A stretch of 57,684 nt of DNA from Candidatus Riflebacteria bacterium HGW-Riflebacteria-2. Lineage in GTDB: Bacteria > Muiribacteriota > Ozemobacteria > Ozemobacterales > Ozemobacteraceae. Under the pieces are notes generated by a model. It had not been told where the DNA came from. It was given only the letters and a program-made list of their open reading frames with translations, and did no database searches. A program made the position numbers and the translations under genes. Below are positions 9,147 to 17,247 of this stretch, piece by piece. Where the stretch lies: positions 13,742 through 71,425 of the forward strand of contig PGYA01000027.1 in NCBI GenBank assembly GCA_002839435.1, given 5' to 3'. The number at the start of each line of letters is the position of its first letter. Positions within the stretch are counted from its first letter, which is position 1.

Positions 9147-9175
9147 TTGACAACTGTTCGCGGCTTGGTTACTCT
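9147..9175 (+). promoter_or_regulatory. Possible promoter of the 9239 gene
   Basis: A perfect TTGACA at 9147-9152 is followed after 17 bases by a weak TACTCT. The -10 match is poor, so this is tentative. Confidence 0.35.
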
Positions 9176-9238
9176 ATGCAATTGAACAGATTTTGTTTTG
9201 TGTAGACCATTGACATTCTTAATGTAGAGGTAAAGATC

Positions 9239-9820
9239 GTGGGACGTAAAAGAACATGTGAGCTTCCCTTTTGCAAAGGGGTCGTCGAGGGCACCAGGAA
9301 CAAGCGCAGATGTGACAAGGACAGAAACATTCATCTGCATCAGGTGATTTCGAAGAACGTCAAAAAAATCATGAAATACGTTGAAGGTTGCGAAGATTTT
9401 ACTGCAAATGACGTAAACCGCGATCTCTTCAAGTCAAGACTCGATAAGAACGAAAAGGGGTCGATGTATCGTCTCTTCCAGGCCATGGTTCGCGAAAATT
9501 ATCTGCTTGAACGTGGCAAACGTGGCGGGCTAAAGGTGTATGCTTACTCCGGCGCGCTTATTCCGCAGCAGGAAGTTGACGCTGAGCCCGAAAAGAAGGC
9601 TCCGGTTAAAATTGAAAAACCCAGGCTGAGCCCAGAAGAACTTTTGCTTGGCAAATTACGTGAGTTTGTACATTCGAAAAGCGGCCAGTGGAACCATGAC
9701 GACTGGATGTGGTTGATCAATCGTCCTGATATCAGAGAGTTCGGCATTTCGGAAGCTGATATCGGCAGGATTGTCGAAGAAGAAAAAGCCCGGTACTGGT
9801 TGTTGCGCAACACCGCCTGA
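9239..9820 (+). CDS. Unknown protein with winged-helix-like central region
   Basis: 193 residues from a GTG preceded by GAGG at 9227-9230. I do not recognise the family. The N-terminus is basic with Cys residues (C7, C12, C25), which could be a small metal site. Residues of about 50-105 read like a winged helix: helices, then a basic LLERGKRGGLKVYAY wing. The middle is a charged Pro/Glu/Lys linker and the C-terminus (about 130-193) is helical. A nucleic-acid-binding role is only an inference. It is a single-gene unit closed by a strong terminator. Confidence 0.65.
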   Translation: MGRKRTCELPFCKGVVEGTRNKRRCDKDRNIHLHQVISKNVKKIMKYVEGCEDFTANDVNRDLFKSRLDKNEKGSMYRLFQAMVRENYLLERGKRGGLKVYAYSGALIPQQEVDAEPEKKAPVKIEKPRLSPEELLLGKLREFVHSKSGQWNHDDWMWLINRPDIREFGISEADIGRIVEEEKARYWLLRNTA

Positions 9821-9844
9821 TCAAATAAACTATTTTGGCTTCCC

Positions 9845-9875
9845 GGCCCCTCGTCAGCGAGGGGCCTTTTCTTTT
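9845..9875 (+). terminator. Rho-independent terminator
   Basis: Perfect 9-bp stem GGCCCCTCG/CGAGGGGCC with a TCAG loop, followed by TTTTCTTTT, 24 bases after the preceding stop codon. Confidence 0.92.
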
Positions 9876-9958
9876 GCCGGCATGATATTTTTTTCGGCGG
9901 GTCTGTTATTGTTAAGACTTGCCCTGGGCGTAAGATTGTTTGCCGCTCGGTCGGCATA

Positions 9959-10001
9959 AAAAAGCCACCCGGGATATGCGCTCGCGTCCGGGCGGCTTTT
10001 T
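9959..10001 (-). terminator. Terminator of the acidic-protein gene
   Basis: A 14-bp stem with one mismatch (AAAAAGCC-CCCGG with CCGGG-GGCTTTTT) ends in a T-run on the minus strand, just after the minus-strand acidic gene. It can also work on the plus strand. Confidence 0.8.
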
Positions 10002-10018
10002 ATTTGCGGAAGGGTCAG

Positions 10019-10402
10019 TTATTCGTCTTCGTCTTCGAAGTCGTCTTCTTCGTCTTCGAAATCGTCAAAGTCTTCGAGATCTTCATCTTCTTCGTCGGCA
10101 TCTTCAAATTCTTCTTCTTCGTCGAAATCTTCTTCTTCATCTTCTTCTTCTTCGAAGTCCTCTTCTTCTTCGAAGTTTTCTTCTTCATCATCTTCTTCTT
10201 CGTCTTCTTCCTCTTCTTCACCTTCTTCGAAGGCATCTTCGTCGTCAAAGTCTTCTAGCTCTTCGTCTTCGTCGTCGAAGTCTTCATAATCATCGAGATC
10301 GTCTTCGTCTTCGAGATCTTCTTCTTCGTCGTCCATGTCATCCCAGTCGGTTTGGGCGGCGAGGATTTTGATTTCTTCTGTTGTTTCAAGCAGTTTAGGC
10401 AT
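10019..10402 (-). CDS. Extremely acidic Asp/Glu-rich protein
   Basis: 127 residues from the ATG at 10402, which has an AAGGGG SD; the frame extends to 10471 without support. After a normal first 20 residues (MPKLLETTEEIK...) the rest is almost only Asp and Glu, broken by spaced Phe, Leu and Ala. The DNA is accordingly a GAA/GAC/GAT-type triplet array. It has its own promoter (TTGACA, 18 bases, TATATT) and terminator, so it is a real, independently expressed gene. Likely intrinsically disordered. Such tails are known in RNA polymerase delta subunits, histone-like chaperones and DNA mimics, but no homology is claimed. It lies divergently beside ffh. Confidence 0.8.
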   Translation of the reverse strand: MPKLLETTEEIKILAAQTDWDDMDDEEEDLEDEDDLDDYEDFDDEDEELEDFDDEDAFEEGEEEEEDEEEDDEEENFEEEEDFEEEEDEEEDFDEEEEFEDADEEDEDLEDFDDFEDEEDDFEDEDE

Positions 10403-10460
10403 GACGATTACCCCTTTCAAGATAAGAACGTTGCAGTTGATTTCACTAAGATTTGAATGC

Positions 10461-10490
10461 AATATAGGCATACTATAAAAAAACTGTCAA
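10461..10490 (-). promoter_or_regulatory. Promoter of the acidic-protein gene
   Basis: On the minus strand a perfect TTGACA (10490-10485) and TATATT (10466-10461) are separated by 18 bases, about 60 bases before the start codon. Confidence 0.75.
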
Positions 10491-10593
10491 CAAAAAATTA
10501 GTATATTTTGCATTTTTGCGGCATAGCTGAGTAAATCGAAGCGTTATTCCGTATTGATGACAGTTCTGTGCTTTATCCGGGGTACATTATGGC

Positions 10594-10622
10594 TTGACTA
10601 TTTTTTTGCTTTCAGTTATACT
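10594..10622 (+). promoter_or_regulatory. Promoter of ffh
   Basis: TTGACT (10594-10599), a 17-base spacer and TATACT (10617-10622), 46 bases before the ffh ATG. Identical boxes and spacing to the tRNA-Ala promoter, so this is probably the housekeeping consensus of this organism. Confidence 0.85.
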
Positions 10623-10668
10623 GACAGCTCTATTCTGCCGTTCTCGACCTAAAAACAGGAGACAAGCA

Positions 10669-12012
10669 ATGTTTCAGGGCCTTTCTGAAAAGCTTGCTTC
10701 GGTTTTCGACAAGCTGCGAAAATCGGGCAAACTGACAGAAAAAGATGTGGATACCGCTCTTAACGAAGTTAAAATGGCGCTGCTCGAAGCAGACGTCAAC
10801 TTTAAAGTTGTTAAGAATTTTACCAAGCGAGTAAAAGAGCGGTGTCTCGGCGCCGAAATTCTCAAGAGTCTCACTCCGACCCAACACGTGGTCAAGATTG
10901 TTCTCGAAGAGCTTACACTGTTGCTTGGCAGCGATCGCGCCAAGATCAATATTTCATCCAAAAAGCCGACTATCATTCTGATGGCTGGTTTGCAGGGTTC
11001 CGGTAAAACCACGACTTCGGCCAAGCTTGGTCTGCATCTGCGCAAGGACGAAAAGAAGAACCCGATGCTGGTTGCCTGCGACATATATCGCCCGGCTGCC
11101 ATCAAGCAGTTGCAGGTTCTCGGCGATCAGCTGAGCATGGAAGTGTTCACTGGTGAGCCGGGAATGCGTCCGGCTGACATTGCCAGAAAGGCGATAGAGC
11201 ATGCCCTGCATAAAGATTTCGATGTGGTTATCATCGATACTGCTGGTCGCCTGCACATAGACGAGCAGATGATGGACGAGGTCAAGGACATCAAGGAAGC
11301 GGTTCAACCACATGAAATATTGCTGGTTGTCGATGCCATGACCGGCCAGGATGCCGTCAACAGCGCAACCAGTTTTAATGACCTTCTTGAACTGACCGGC
11401 ATCGTTCTCACCAAGCTCGATGGCGACGCCCGCGGCGGCGCGGCGCTTTCGATAAGAGAAGTAACCGGCAAGCCGGTCAAATTTGTTGGTATTGGCGAAA
11501 AATCTTCTTCTCTCGAACCATTTTATCCTGACCGTATGGCCCAGAGAATATTGGGCATGGGTGATATGCTTTCGCTTATCGAAAAGGCGCAGGCAAACAT
11601 GGATGAAGAGAAGATGAAGGAAATCGAGAAACGTGTTCTCGATGCCGAGTTCAACTTTAACGACTTTCTCTATCAGCTCAATCAGATTAAGCGAATGGGG
11701 CCGTTAGATCAGCTGCTTGGTATGATTCCGGGTTTCTCTTCGGCTGCCGGCAACCTTTCAGAATTTTCCTTCGACGACAAGAAATTCAAGCGCTTTGAGG
11801 CGATCATTCTCTCAATGACCGAGCGCGAGCGCAATTCTCCAGATCTTATCGATGGTTCTCGCCGCAAACGCATTTCCGATGGTAGCGGCAACACTATTCA
11901 GGATGTAAATCAGCTGCTGAAACAGTTTGCGCAGATGCGCAAGATGATGAAGCAGCTTGGTAGTCTTGGCAAGCGCAACAAGGGCAAGTTTGCCAAGTTT
12001 TTTGGAATGTAA
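10669..12012 (+). CDS. ffh: Signal recognition particle protein Ffh (SRP54)
   Basis: 447 residues from the ATG at 10669, preceded by AGGAGA. The longer frame from 10594 would start inside the promoter and is rejected. The N domain is followed by the G domain with GLQGSGKTTTSAKL (P-loop), DTAGRLHID and TKLDGDARGGAALS, then a Met-rich M domain with the RNA-binding stretch around SRRKRISDGSG. It binds 4.5S RNA and signal sequences and targets ribosomes to FtsY and the Sec translocon by GTP hydrolysis. It heads the translation gene block, with rpsP starting 45 bases later. Confidence 0.97.
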   Translation: MFQGLSEKLASVFDKLRKSGKLTEKDVDTALNEVKMALLEADVNFKVVKNFTKRVKERCLGAEILKSLTPTQHVVKIVLEELTLLLGSDRAKINISSKKPTIILMAGLQGSGKTTTSAKLGLHLRKDEKKNPMLVACDIYRPAAIKQLQVLGDQLSMEVFTGEPGMRPADIARKAIEHALHKDFDVVIIDTAGRLHIDEQMMDEVKDIKEAVQPHEILLVVDAMTGQDAVNSATSFNDLLELTGIVLTKLDGDARGGAALSIREVTGKPVKFVGIGEKSSSLEPFYPDRMAQRILGMGDMLSLIEKAQANMDEEKMKEIEKRVLDAEFNFNDFLYQLNQIKRMGPLDQLLGMIPGFSSAAGNLSEFSFDDKKFKRFEAIILSMTERERNSPDLIDGSRRKRISDGSGNTIQDVNQLLKQFAQMRKMMKQLGSLGKRNKGKFAKFFGM

Positions 12013-12057
12013 ACGCCGCGTCAGCGGTTTTCAGAATATCAGCAAGGAGTTTTTAAA

Positions 12058-12357
12058 ATGGCCGTTTCTATCAGATTGAAAGTGCTTGGCACCAAGCATA
12101 GACCCTGTTACCGCATCGTGGCTCTCGACAGCCGCAAGACCCGCGACGGAAAGACGCTCGAAAATCTCGGACACTACGCTCCGCAGACTGAACAGCCGAT
12201 CGTCGATCTCAAAGAAGAAACTGTTCTTGAGTATCTCAATGATGGCGCCGTGCCGACCGAGACTGTTAAAAACATTCTTCGCCAGCGTGGCATCGTTAAA
12301 ATTCAGCAGAAGGCTGAAAACGGTACAGTTAAACTGGTCTGGACCAAGCGCGCCTGA
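12058..12357 (+). CDS. rpsP: 30S ribosomal protein S16
   Basis: 99 residues, the usual size, beginning MAVSIRLKVLGTKHRPCYRIV, the typical S16 start, with AAGGAG upstream. Structural protein of the 30S body. The order ffh-rpsP-khpA-rimM-trmD-rplS matches the conserved block of Firmicutes and others. A small hairpin (CCGC-GTCA-GCGG-TTTT, near 12015) between ffh and rpsP could modulate read-through. Confidence 0.97.
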   Translation: MAVSIRLKVLGTKHRPCYRIVALDSRKTRDGKTLENLGHYAPQTEQPIVDLKEETVLEYLNDGAVPTETVKNILRQRGIVKIQQKAENGTVKLVWTKRA

Positions 12358-12374
12358 GCGTGCAGAGGTAACCT

Positions 12375-12614
12375 ATGACTCAGACTGTACAGGCTACGCT
12401 TGAAAAGCTGGTGAAGGCTCTGGTCGAGCACCCCGAAGAAGTGGTGATTACCCCGATCGAGGGTGATGGCACCGTGGTTTTCGAGGTTCAGGTCAACCCC
12501 GAAGATTCGGGCAAGATAATCGGCAAAAAAGGCCGCACTATCAATGCCTTGCGCACCATCATCAGGTCTTCAGCCAATACCGGCACCAAAAAGGTGATTA
12601 TGGAGCTGGTCTGA
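12375..12614 (+). CDS. khpA: KH-domain RNA-binding protein KhpA
   Basis: 79 residues, matching the YlqC/KhpA family size. The type II KH fold is marked by GKIIGKKGRTINALR, with the GxxG loop GKKG at residues 50-53. KhpA binds RNA, in several bacteria together with KhpB/Jag, and affects cell length and translation. Position between rpsP and rimM is the family's standard location. ATG start 17 bases after rpsP. Confidence 0.93.
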   Translation: MTQTVQATLEKLVKALVEHPEEVVITPIEGDGTVVFEVQVNPEDSGKIIGKKGRTINALRTIIRSSANTGTKKVIMELV

Positions 12615-12649
12615 AAAGGCCCGTTCTTTGACAACTGGAAACATCGACC

Positions 12650-13231
12650 ATGTCGCAGCCTCGAATCATGCGCCTGAACCGCCAGGAAAATTCCGCCCAG
12701 GAAGACTCCTGGATTGTGATCGGCAAGGTTCGCAGAACCGTGGGCTTGAAAGGCTGGCTCAGGATAGGAATGAACACGGACTACCCTGAACGCTTCAGCC
12801 CTGGCAGTCAGGTTCTGGTAAAAAGGTTGACGGGAGAGCCTGAACCAGTAGAAATCGAAAACTGGCGTGAGCATTTTTCCGGCGATGCGGTCGAGATAAA
12901 ATTTGTCGATATCGATGATTGTGATGCGGCTGCGACTTTTGTGAACACCCTGCTGGTTATCCCCAGGTCAGAGCGCGAACAGTTGAGCGATAACAGTGAG
13001 TTTTATCCCGATGAGCTGGCAGGAATGCAGGTTATAGGGCCTGCTGGTGAGGTTTCCGGTGAAGTTGTCTCGCTTGAAGCGGAAGCGGCAAGCCCGTATC
13101 TGGTGGTTAAGATCAGTGATGGGGCGGAAGTTTTGATTCCCTTCATGAAGGTGTTTATCAGCTCTGTCGATCGCAAGACCAGACAGATTAAACTGGTAGA
13201 ACCGGTTTCATTTCATATTCCGGTAGAATGA
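12650..13231 (+). CDS. rimM: Ribosome maturation factor RimM
   Basis: 193 residues. The N-terminal RimM domain (IGKVRRTVGLKGWLRI, about 25-41) is followed by a C-terminal PRC-barrel (about 110-190). It assists late assembly of the 30S head around S19. The N-terminal extension of about 20 residues is a little longer than usual, so the ATG at 12668 (M7) is an alternative start. It ends one base before trmD. Confidence 0.93.
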   Translation: MSQPRIMRLNRQENSAQEDSWIVIGKVRRTVGLKGWLRIGMNTDYPERFSPGSQVLVKRLTGEPEPVEIENWREHFSGDAVEIKFVDIDDCDAAATFVNTLLVIPRSEREQLSDNSEFYPDELAGMQVIGPAGEVSGEVVSLEAEAASPYLVVKISDGAEVLIPFMKVFISSVDRKTRQIKLVEPVSFHIPVE

Positions 13232-13232
13232 G

Positions 13233-13955
13233 ATGCGCATAGATATCGTAACTCTTCTGCCCGCGCTCTTTGACAAAGTATTTGAAGAAAGCGTTCTCGG
13301 GTCGGCCGTCAGAAACGGCCTTGTCGAAATAGTTCTGCACAATTTTCGAGAATATGGCGATGGCCGACACCGAACGGTAGACGATACAGCCTTTGGCGGC
13401 GGCCCTGGCATGATTCTCAAACCAGCTCCGCTGGTGAACTGCCTGAGAGATGTGCGCCGACTGGCCGCTCCCGGCCCGGTAATCGGGCTGACCCCACAGG
13501 GGATACCGCTAAACCAGAAACTGGTAAGGGAGCTGGCTCGATATGACCGGCTGATCCTGGTCTGCGGCCGCTACGAAGGCTTTGATGAGCGCATTGTCGG
13601 CGAGTTTGATCTCGAACTGTCGATGGGCGACTATGTATTGACCGGCGGCGAAATTGCTGCCATGACCGTTGTTGACGCTGTTTCACGTATGATACCCGGC
13701 ACGGTGGGCCGGCAGGAATCGGTTGAACAGGACTCCTTCTACGAAGGACTTCTAGATCACCCGCAATATACGCGCCCCGCCACCTGGGAAGGCCACGAAG
13801 TTCCGGCCGTTCTACAGGAAGGCAATCATGCCGATATCCAGGACTTTAGACATTGCCGGTCGCTGCTGACGACAGCTGTCAGCCGACCAGATGTATTCGC
13901 GGCCGCGGATCTGTCAGAATCTGACAGAGAGGCTCTGCAGACCATGCTGAGCTAG
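13233..13955 (+). CDS. trmD: tRNA (guanine-N1)-methyltransferase TrmD
   Basis: 240 residues, full length. The start MRIDIVTLLPALFD, the VDDTAFGGGPGM motif and the SPOUT trefoil-knot segment LILVCGRYEGFDERI are all present. It methylates G37 of tRNAs next to the anticodon using S-adenosylmethionine, preventing +1 frameshifting. Translationally linked to rimM (1-base gap). Confidence 0.96.
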   Translation: MRIDIVTLLPALFDKVFEESVLGSAVRNGLVEIVLHNFREYGDGRHRTVDDTAFGGGPGMILKPAPLVNCLRDVRRLAAPGPVIGLTPQGIPLNQKLVRELARYDRLILVCGRYEGFDERIVGEFDLELSMGDYVLTGGEIAAMTVVDAVSRMIPGTVGRQESVEQDSFYEGLLDHPQYTRPATWEGHEVPAVLQEGNHADIQDFRHCRSLLTTAVSRPDVFAAADLSESDREALQTMLS

Positions 13956-14002
13956 AAGTGGTCATTTAACAGGTTAAAATCATTCCGGAAGGAGTTTCAG
14001 TT

Positions 14003-14371
14003 ATGAATCCCGTAATCGAAAGTATTGAAAGAAATTATCAGAAGAACGCTCAGGAAATGCCTGCATTTCTTCCAGGCGATACCATTCGCATGGAAATCAA
14101 GGTCCGTGAAGGTGAAAAAGAACGCCTGCAGGCCTTTGAAGGCGTCGTGATTTCGCGCCGCAACAGCGGTCTGCGCGAAAACTTCACCGTCAGAAAGATC
14201 TCTTACGGCGTTGGCGTCGAAAGAACTTTCATGCTCCATTCACCCAGCATTGCAACTATCTCGTTGCTGCGCCGTGGTAAGGTTGCCCGTGGCAAGCTCT
14301 ACTATCTGCGTGCCCGTGTTGGTAAGAAGACCCGTGTCAAAGACAAAATCTTTTCCAAGGACAAAAACTGA
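14003..14371 (+). CDS. rplS: 50S ribosomal protein L19
   Basis: 122 residues, typical L19, with [19 protein letters not shown] and the C-terminal basic [24 protein letters not shown] lies upstream. A rho-independent terminator starts 21 bases after its stop and may end the ribosomal operon here. Confidence 0.97.
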   Translation: MNPVIESIERNYQKNAQEMPAFLPGDTIRMEIKVREGEKERLQAFEGVVISRRNSGLRENFTVRKISYGVGVERTFMLHSPSIATISLLRRGKVARGKLYYLRARVGKKTRVKDKIFSKDKN

Positions 14372-14373
14372 TT

Positions 14374-15381
14374 TTGCAAGAATCAACTAGTCCCGATCCC
14401 AGGGTCGGGGTTTTTATTCACGACATATCGATCCGTTGTGGTGACCAGGCGATAGCACTGGAAGCCCTCGACCTCGATGAGGTACTGGCTGCGTCAGAAC
14501 TGCAGCTTTCCGGCAGCATAAGTGGCAAGGGAAACGATGGCGTTCATGTTCGCGTAGAGCATGGTTTTCGTCCGTTTCTCACCAGAAGGTATTCTATTGT
14601 GCCGGTGGATACGAGTATGCGTGGACGATTCCGGGCTGATCTGAAACTGCGCAACGGCGTCAACAGTCTCAATATAAAGGCTGTTGACGCCGCAGGCGGC
14701 ATAATCGACGAAAAAAAGTTTGATCTGCATTACAAGGGTTCGTTTCGCGAATGGAACGAAACCATTTTTATTGCTTTTTTTCTGGCAATAATTATCAGAG
14801 GATTGGTCTTACAAGCTTTCTGGATTCCGACCGGCAGCATGGAGCCGACACTGCTCGGAGAGAAGCGTAACCCTTTTACCGGCCAGCTCGAGCGCAGTGG
14901 TGACCGCATACTTGTCAGCCGTTTTGCCTATGTAATCGATCTTTCGCTCGATGGCCGACTGCCTTTTGGCCCACGCATCTGGCTAAAATTGCCTGATCGC
15001 GGAGATATTATAGTTTTCAAATACCCCAACCCGGATATCACGGCTCCGCCGAAGGATTATATTAAAAGAGTCATCGGTTTGCCCGGTGATTGTATAGATA
15101 TCGAGGGCGGCGAGGTAGTAGTCAACGGAACTGTTCTGAAAGAGCCTTATATCGCTGAACCGCCATTGTCGCCTTTTCATACGATTGTTCCTGAAGGTTG
15201 TCTTTTCTGCATGGGAGACAATCGCAATAACAGTTCCGACAGCCGTTTCTGGGGGCCGATGCCGTTGACCAATCTTAAAGGGCAGGCTGTTTTTAATTAT
15301 CTGCCGATGAATCGTATCAGCCCGATACGGAGCCATCCTCTGGCCATAGCATCCGCAAATCAAGCCGAAGCAGCGAACTGA
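14374..15381 (+). CDS. lepB: Signal peptidase I with N-terminal Ig-like extension
   Basis: 335 residues from a TTG three bases after the rplS stop; the start is uncertain because no good SD is seen and a terminator-like hairpin lies inside the first codons. Residues of about 12-125 form a beta-rich domain whose GRF...L..GVN.L.IKAVDAAG segment resembles Ig-like (glucodextranase-B type) modules. A TM helix follows at about 130-150. Then come the catalytic box PTGSMEPTL (Ser155), YIKRVIGLPGD (Lys231) and GDNRNNSSDSRFWG. It removes signal peptides on the outer face of the inner membrane. With one TM helix the Ig-like part would be cytoplasmic, which is unusual. Confidence 0.9.
   Translation: MQESTSPDPRVGVFIHDISIRCGDQAIALEALDLDEVLAASELQLSGSISGKGNDGVHVRVEHGFRPFLTRRYSIVPVDTSMRGRFRADLKLRNGVNSLNIKAVDAAGGIIDEKKFDLHYKGSFREWNETIFIAFFLAIIIRGLVLQAFWIPTGSMEPTLLGEKRNPFTGQLERSGDRILVSRFAYVIDLSLDGRLPFGPRIWLKLPDRGDIIVFKYPNPDITAPPKDYIKRVIGLPGDCIDIEGGEVVVNGTVLKEPYIAEPPLSPFHTIVPEGCLFCMGDNRNNSSDSRFWGPMPLTNLKGQAVFNYLPMNRISPIRSHPLAIASANQAEAAN
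14392..14416 (+). terminator. Terminator-like hairpin at the start of lepB
   Basis: A 7-bp stem (14392-14398 with 14403-14409), loop CCAG, then GTTTTTATT. Well placed to end rplS transcripts, yet it lies inside the lepB frame if the TTG at 14374 is the start, so it may act as an attenuator. Confidence 0.65.
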
Positions 15382-15391
15382 ATTTTTTCAA

Positions 15392-16267
15392 ATGAAACAA
15401 GAATTGCCCGGCCACATTAAAAAAGCTTTCAAGTCTATCGATCACTTTCTTCCGGTTGTAGACCTCGTTGTTGAGCTTGTTGACGCGCGTATGCCAAATG
15501 GCTCGCGTCTTAAAGGCTTTATCGACCGTCTTGGCAAGAATTCGGTCATCGCGCTGGCGAAGTCCGATCTGGCTGATGAAAAAGAAACCAGAAAGTGGCT
15601 CGACCGTTTTTCGGATGAGGGGCTTACTGCTGTTTCTCTTGACTGTCGCGATCGTCAGTCGGTTAAGCGCCTGACCAGTCTGATAAAAACTGCGGCTTTT
15701 ACCGTAAAACCCGGTTGTAAACCTCCAGCCCGCAAGGTTCGCCGCGCCATGATCATCGGAATTCCGAATGTCGGTAAATCGACTTTGATCAACTCTCTGG
15801 CCGGTCGAAAAGCGGCTCGTACTGCCAATATGCCGGGAGTTACCCGCAGCATCCAATGGATCAAGCTGAGTGGCGAGCTCGAACTGCTCGACCTGCCGGG
15901 AATTCTTGACTATGGCCTGCTGCGCCGCGGCGACATTCTTCGTCTTATCAACACCATGCCTGGCAAGGATGAAGACACCTGGAGCCAGGCAAAAACTTTG
16001 TCTGAGATTCTTGCCATAACCGGAAACAATGGCGTATTGCCAGGTTTCGTTGCATGTGGCGAAAGTTACGATTTATTCATCGAAGATTATGCGCGTCGAA
16101 TGAATTTCTGCCGCAAAGGTGGTGTTCCTGACATAGAGCGTGCCGCCACCGATGTCATCAGGCGTTTTCAGGCCGGTGGCCTGGGCCGGATCACTATTGA
16201 AAAGGCTGACAGTGACTTGCCAGAACTTTTAGATATGCAGCCAGACTCTCCCGAGGTAGAATTTTGA
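15392..16267 (+). CDS. rbgA: Ribosome biogenesis GTPase, YlqF/RbgA family
   Basis: 291 residues with the circularly permuted GTPase order: the G4-like motif comes first (AKSD, near residue 55), then the P-loop GIPNVGKSTLIN (about 124-135) and DLPG. The G4 motif has Ala where N of NKxD is expected, which could weaken guanine specificity. It assists late 50S assembly. Position after rplS-lepB matches the ylqF locus of Firmicutes. The stop overlaps the next gene's start. Confidence 0.9.
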   Translation: MKQELPGHIKKAFKSIDHFLPVVDLVVELVDARMPNGSRLKGFIDRLGKNSVIALAKSDLADEKETRKWLDRFSDEGLTAVSLDCRDRQSVKRLTSLIKTAAFTVKPGCKPPARKVRRAMIIGIPNVGKSTLINSLAGRKAARTANMPGVTRSIQWIKLSGELELLDLPGILDYGLLRRGDILRLINTMPGKDEDTWSQAKTLSEILAITGNNGVLPGFVACGESYDLFIEDYARRMNFCRKGGVPDIERAATDVIRRFQAGGLGRITIEKADSDLPELLDMQPDSPEVEF

Positions 16268-17247
16268 GTATGAGCCAGATCCAGGAAAATCTCGATCTCT
16301 CAGAAGAAGTTTCCCGACACATACTCGGTGCCGGCACAGACTCAGGGTTGGTAATGATCAGGGGCATCCCCGAGCTGGCTGTGCGTGCGCGCGGAAACAG
16401 CCTGATGCTTGAAGGGCCGGCTGAAAAGATCGAGCTGGTCAAGAAGTTTCTCGACCTGCTTGCCCGTCGCATCGAAAGGTCTGGCGCCATGGAACATTAT
16501 GAAGTGCGCCGCCTTTTTGACCAGTTTGTCGATGAAGATACTGGGTTGAGCGAGAAGAGCGAGCCTTTCAGTGAATTGATAACCTCGTTCAACGGGCGTC
16601 TGGTGAGGGCAATGACCACCGGGCAGCAGAATTATGTCGATACGATAGAAAACAATACGGTCATAGTTGCCCGTGGCCCGGCTGGCACCGGCAAAACCTA
16701 TCTGGCCACTGCAATGGCAATCAAGGCTCTCAAAGAAAAACGTGTGAGTCGGGTCATTCTGTCGCGGCCAGTTGTCGAAGCCGGCGAAAGCCTTGGCTAT
16801 CTGCCGGGTGACATCAAGGAAAAGGTCGATCCGCATTTCAGGCCACTTTATGACTGTCTACAGGAATTCATCGGCATGGGCAAGTTCGAACAGTTTGTCC
16901 GCCAGGGGATTATCGAGATAACTCCGCTGGCGTATATGCGAGGCAGAACTTTTAACGAAGCTTTCGTCGTTCTCGATGAAGCGCAGAACACGACCATGCC
17001 ACAGATGCGCATGATTCTTACCCGGCTTGGGCACGGCTCAAAGCTGGTAATAACCGGCGATCATACGCAGATCGATCTTCCCCGCCCCTCAGATTCATCA
17101 TTGTTAACTCTTGGCGATATTATAGGTTCGGTCGAGTCAGTATCTTTTATTGATCTTTGTGGTAAAGACGTGATAAGACATGAAGTAGTCAGACGAATAA
17201 TCAGTGCGTTCGATGCATACCAGAAGCGGGAAAAAGAAAAGAAGTGA
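16264..17247 (+). CDS. PhoH-family ATPase (YbeZ-like)
   Basis: 327 residues if the TTG at 16264 is used; the ATG at 16270 is equally plausible. The N-terminal part is KH-like (about 1-100). The ATPase has Walker A GPAGTGKTYLATA and Walker B VVLDEAQN, with GDHTQIDLPR after it. PhoH/YbeZ proteins are linked to RNA metabolism and work with YbeY, which is encoded two genes downstream here. It overlaps the genes on both sides by four bases, so this is a tight operon. Confidence 0.92.
   Translation: MSMSQIQENLDLSEEVSRHILGAGTDSGLVMIRGIPELAVRARGNSLMLEGPAEKIELVKKFLDLLARRIERSGAMEHYEVRRLFDQFVDEDTGLSEKSEPFSELITSFNGRLVRAMTTGQQNYVDTIENNTVIVARGPAGTGKTYLATAMAIKALKEKRVSRVILSRPVVEAGESLGYLPGDIKEKVDPHFRPLYDCLQEFIGMGKFEQFVRQGIIEITPLAYMRGRTFNEAFVVLDEAQNTTMPQMRMILTRLGHGSKLVITGDHTQIDLPRPSDSSLLTLGDIIGSVESVSFIDLCGKDVIRHEVVRRIISAFDAYQKREKEKK

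Noticed and set aside
9940..10371. Arg/Leu- and Phe-rich ORFs on both strands over the acidic gene
   Set aside because: They are the antisense and shifted-frame readings of the GAA/GAC-type repeat; they lack SD sequences and would be absurd proteins.
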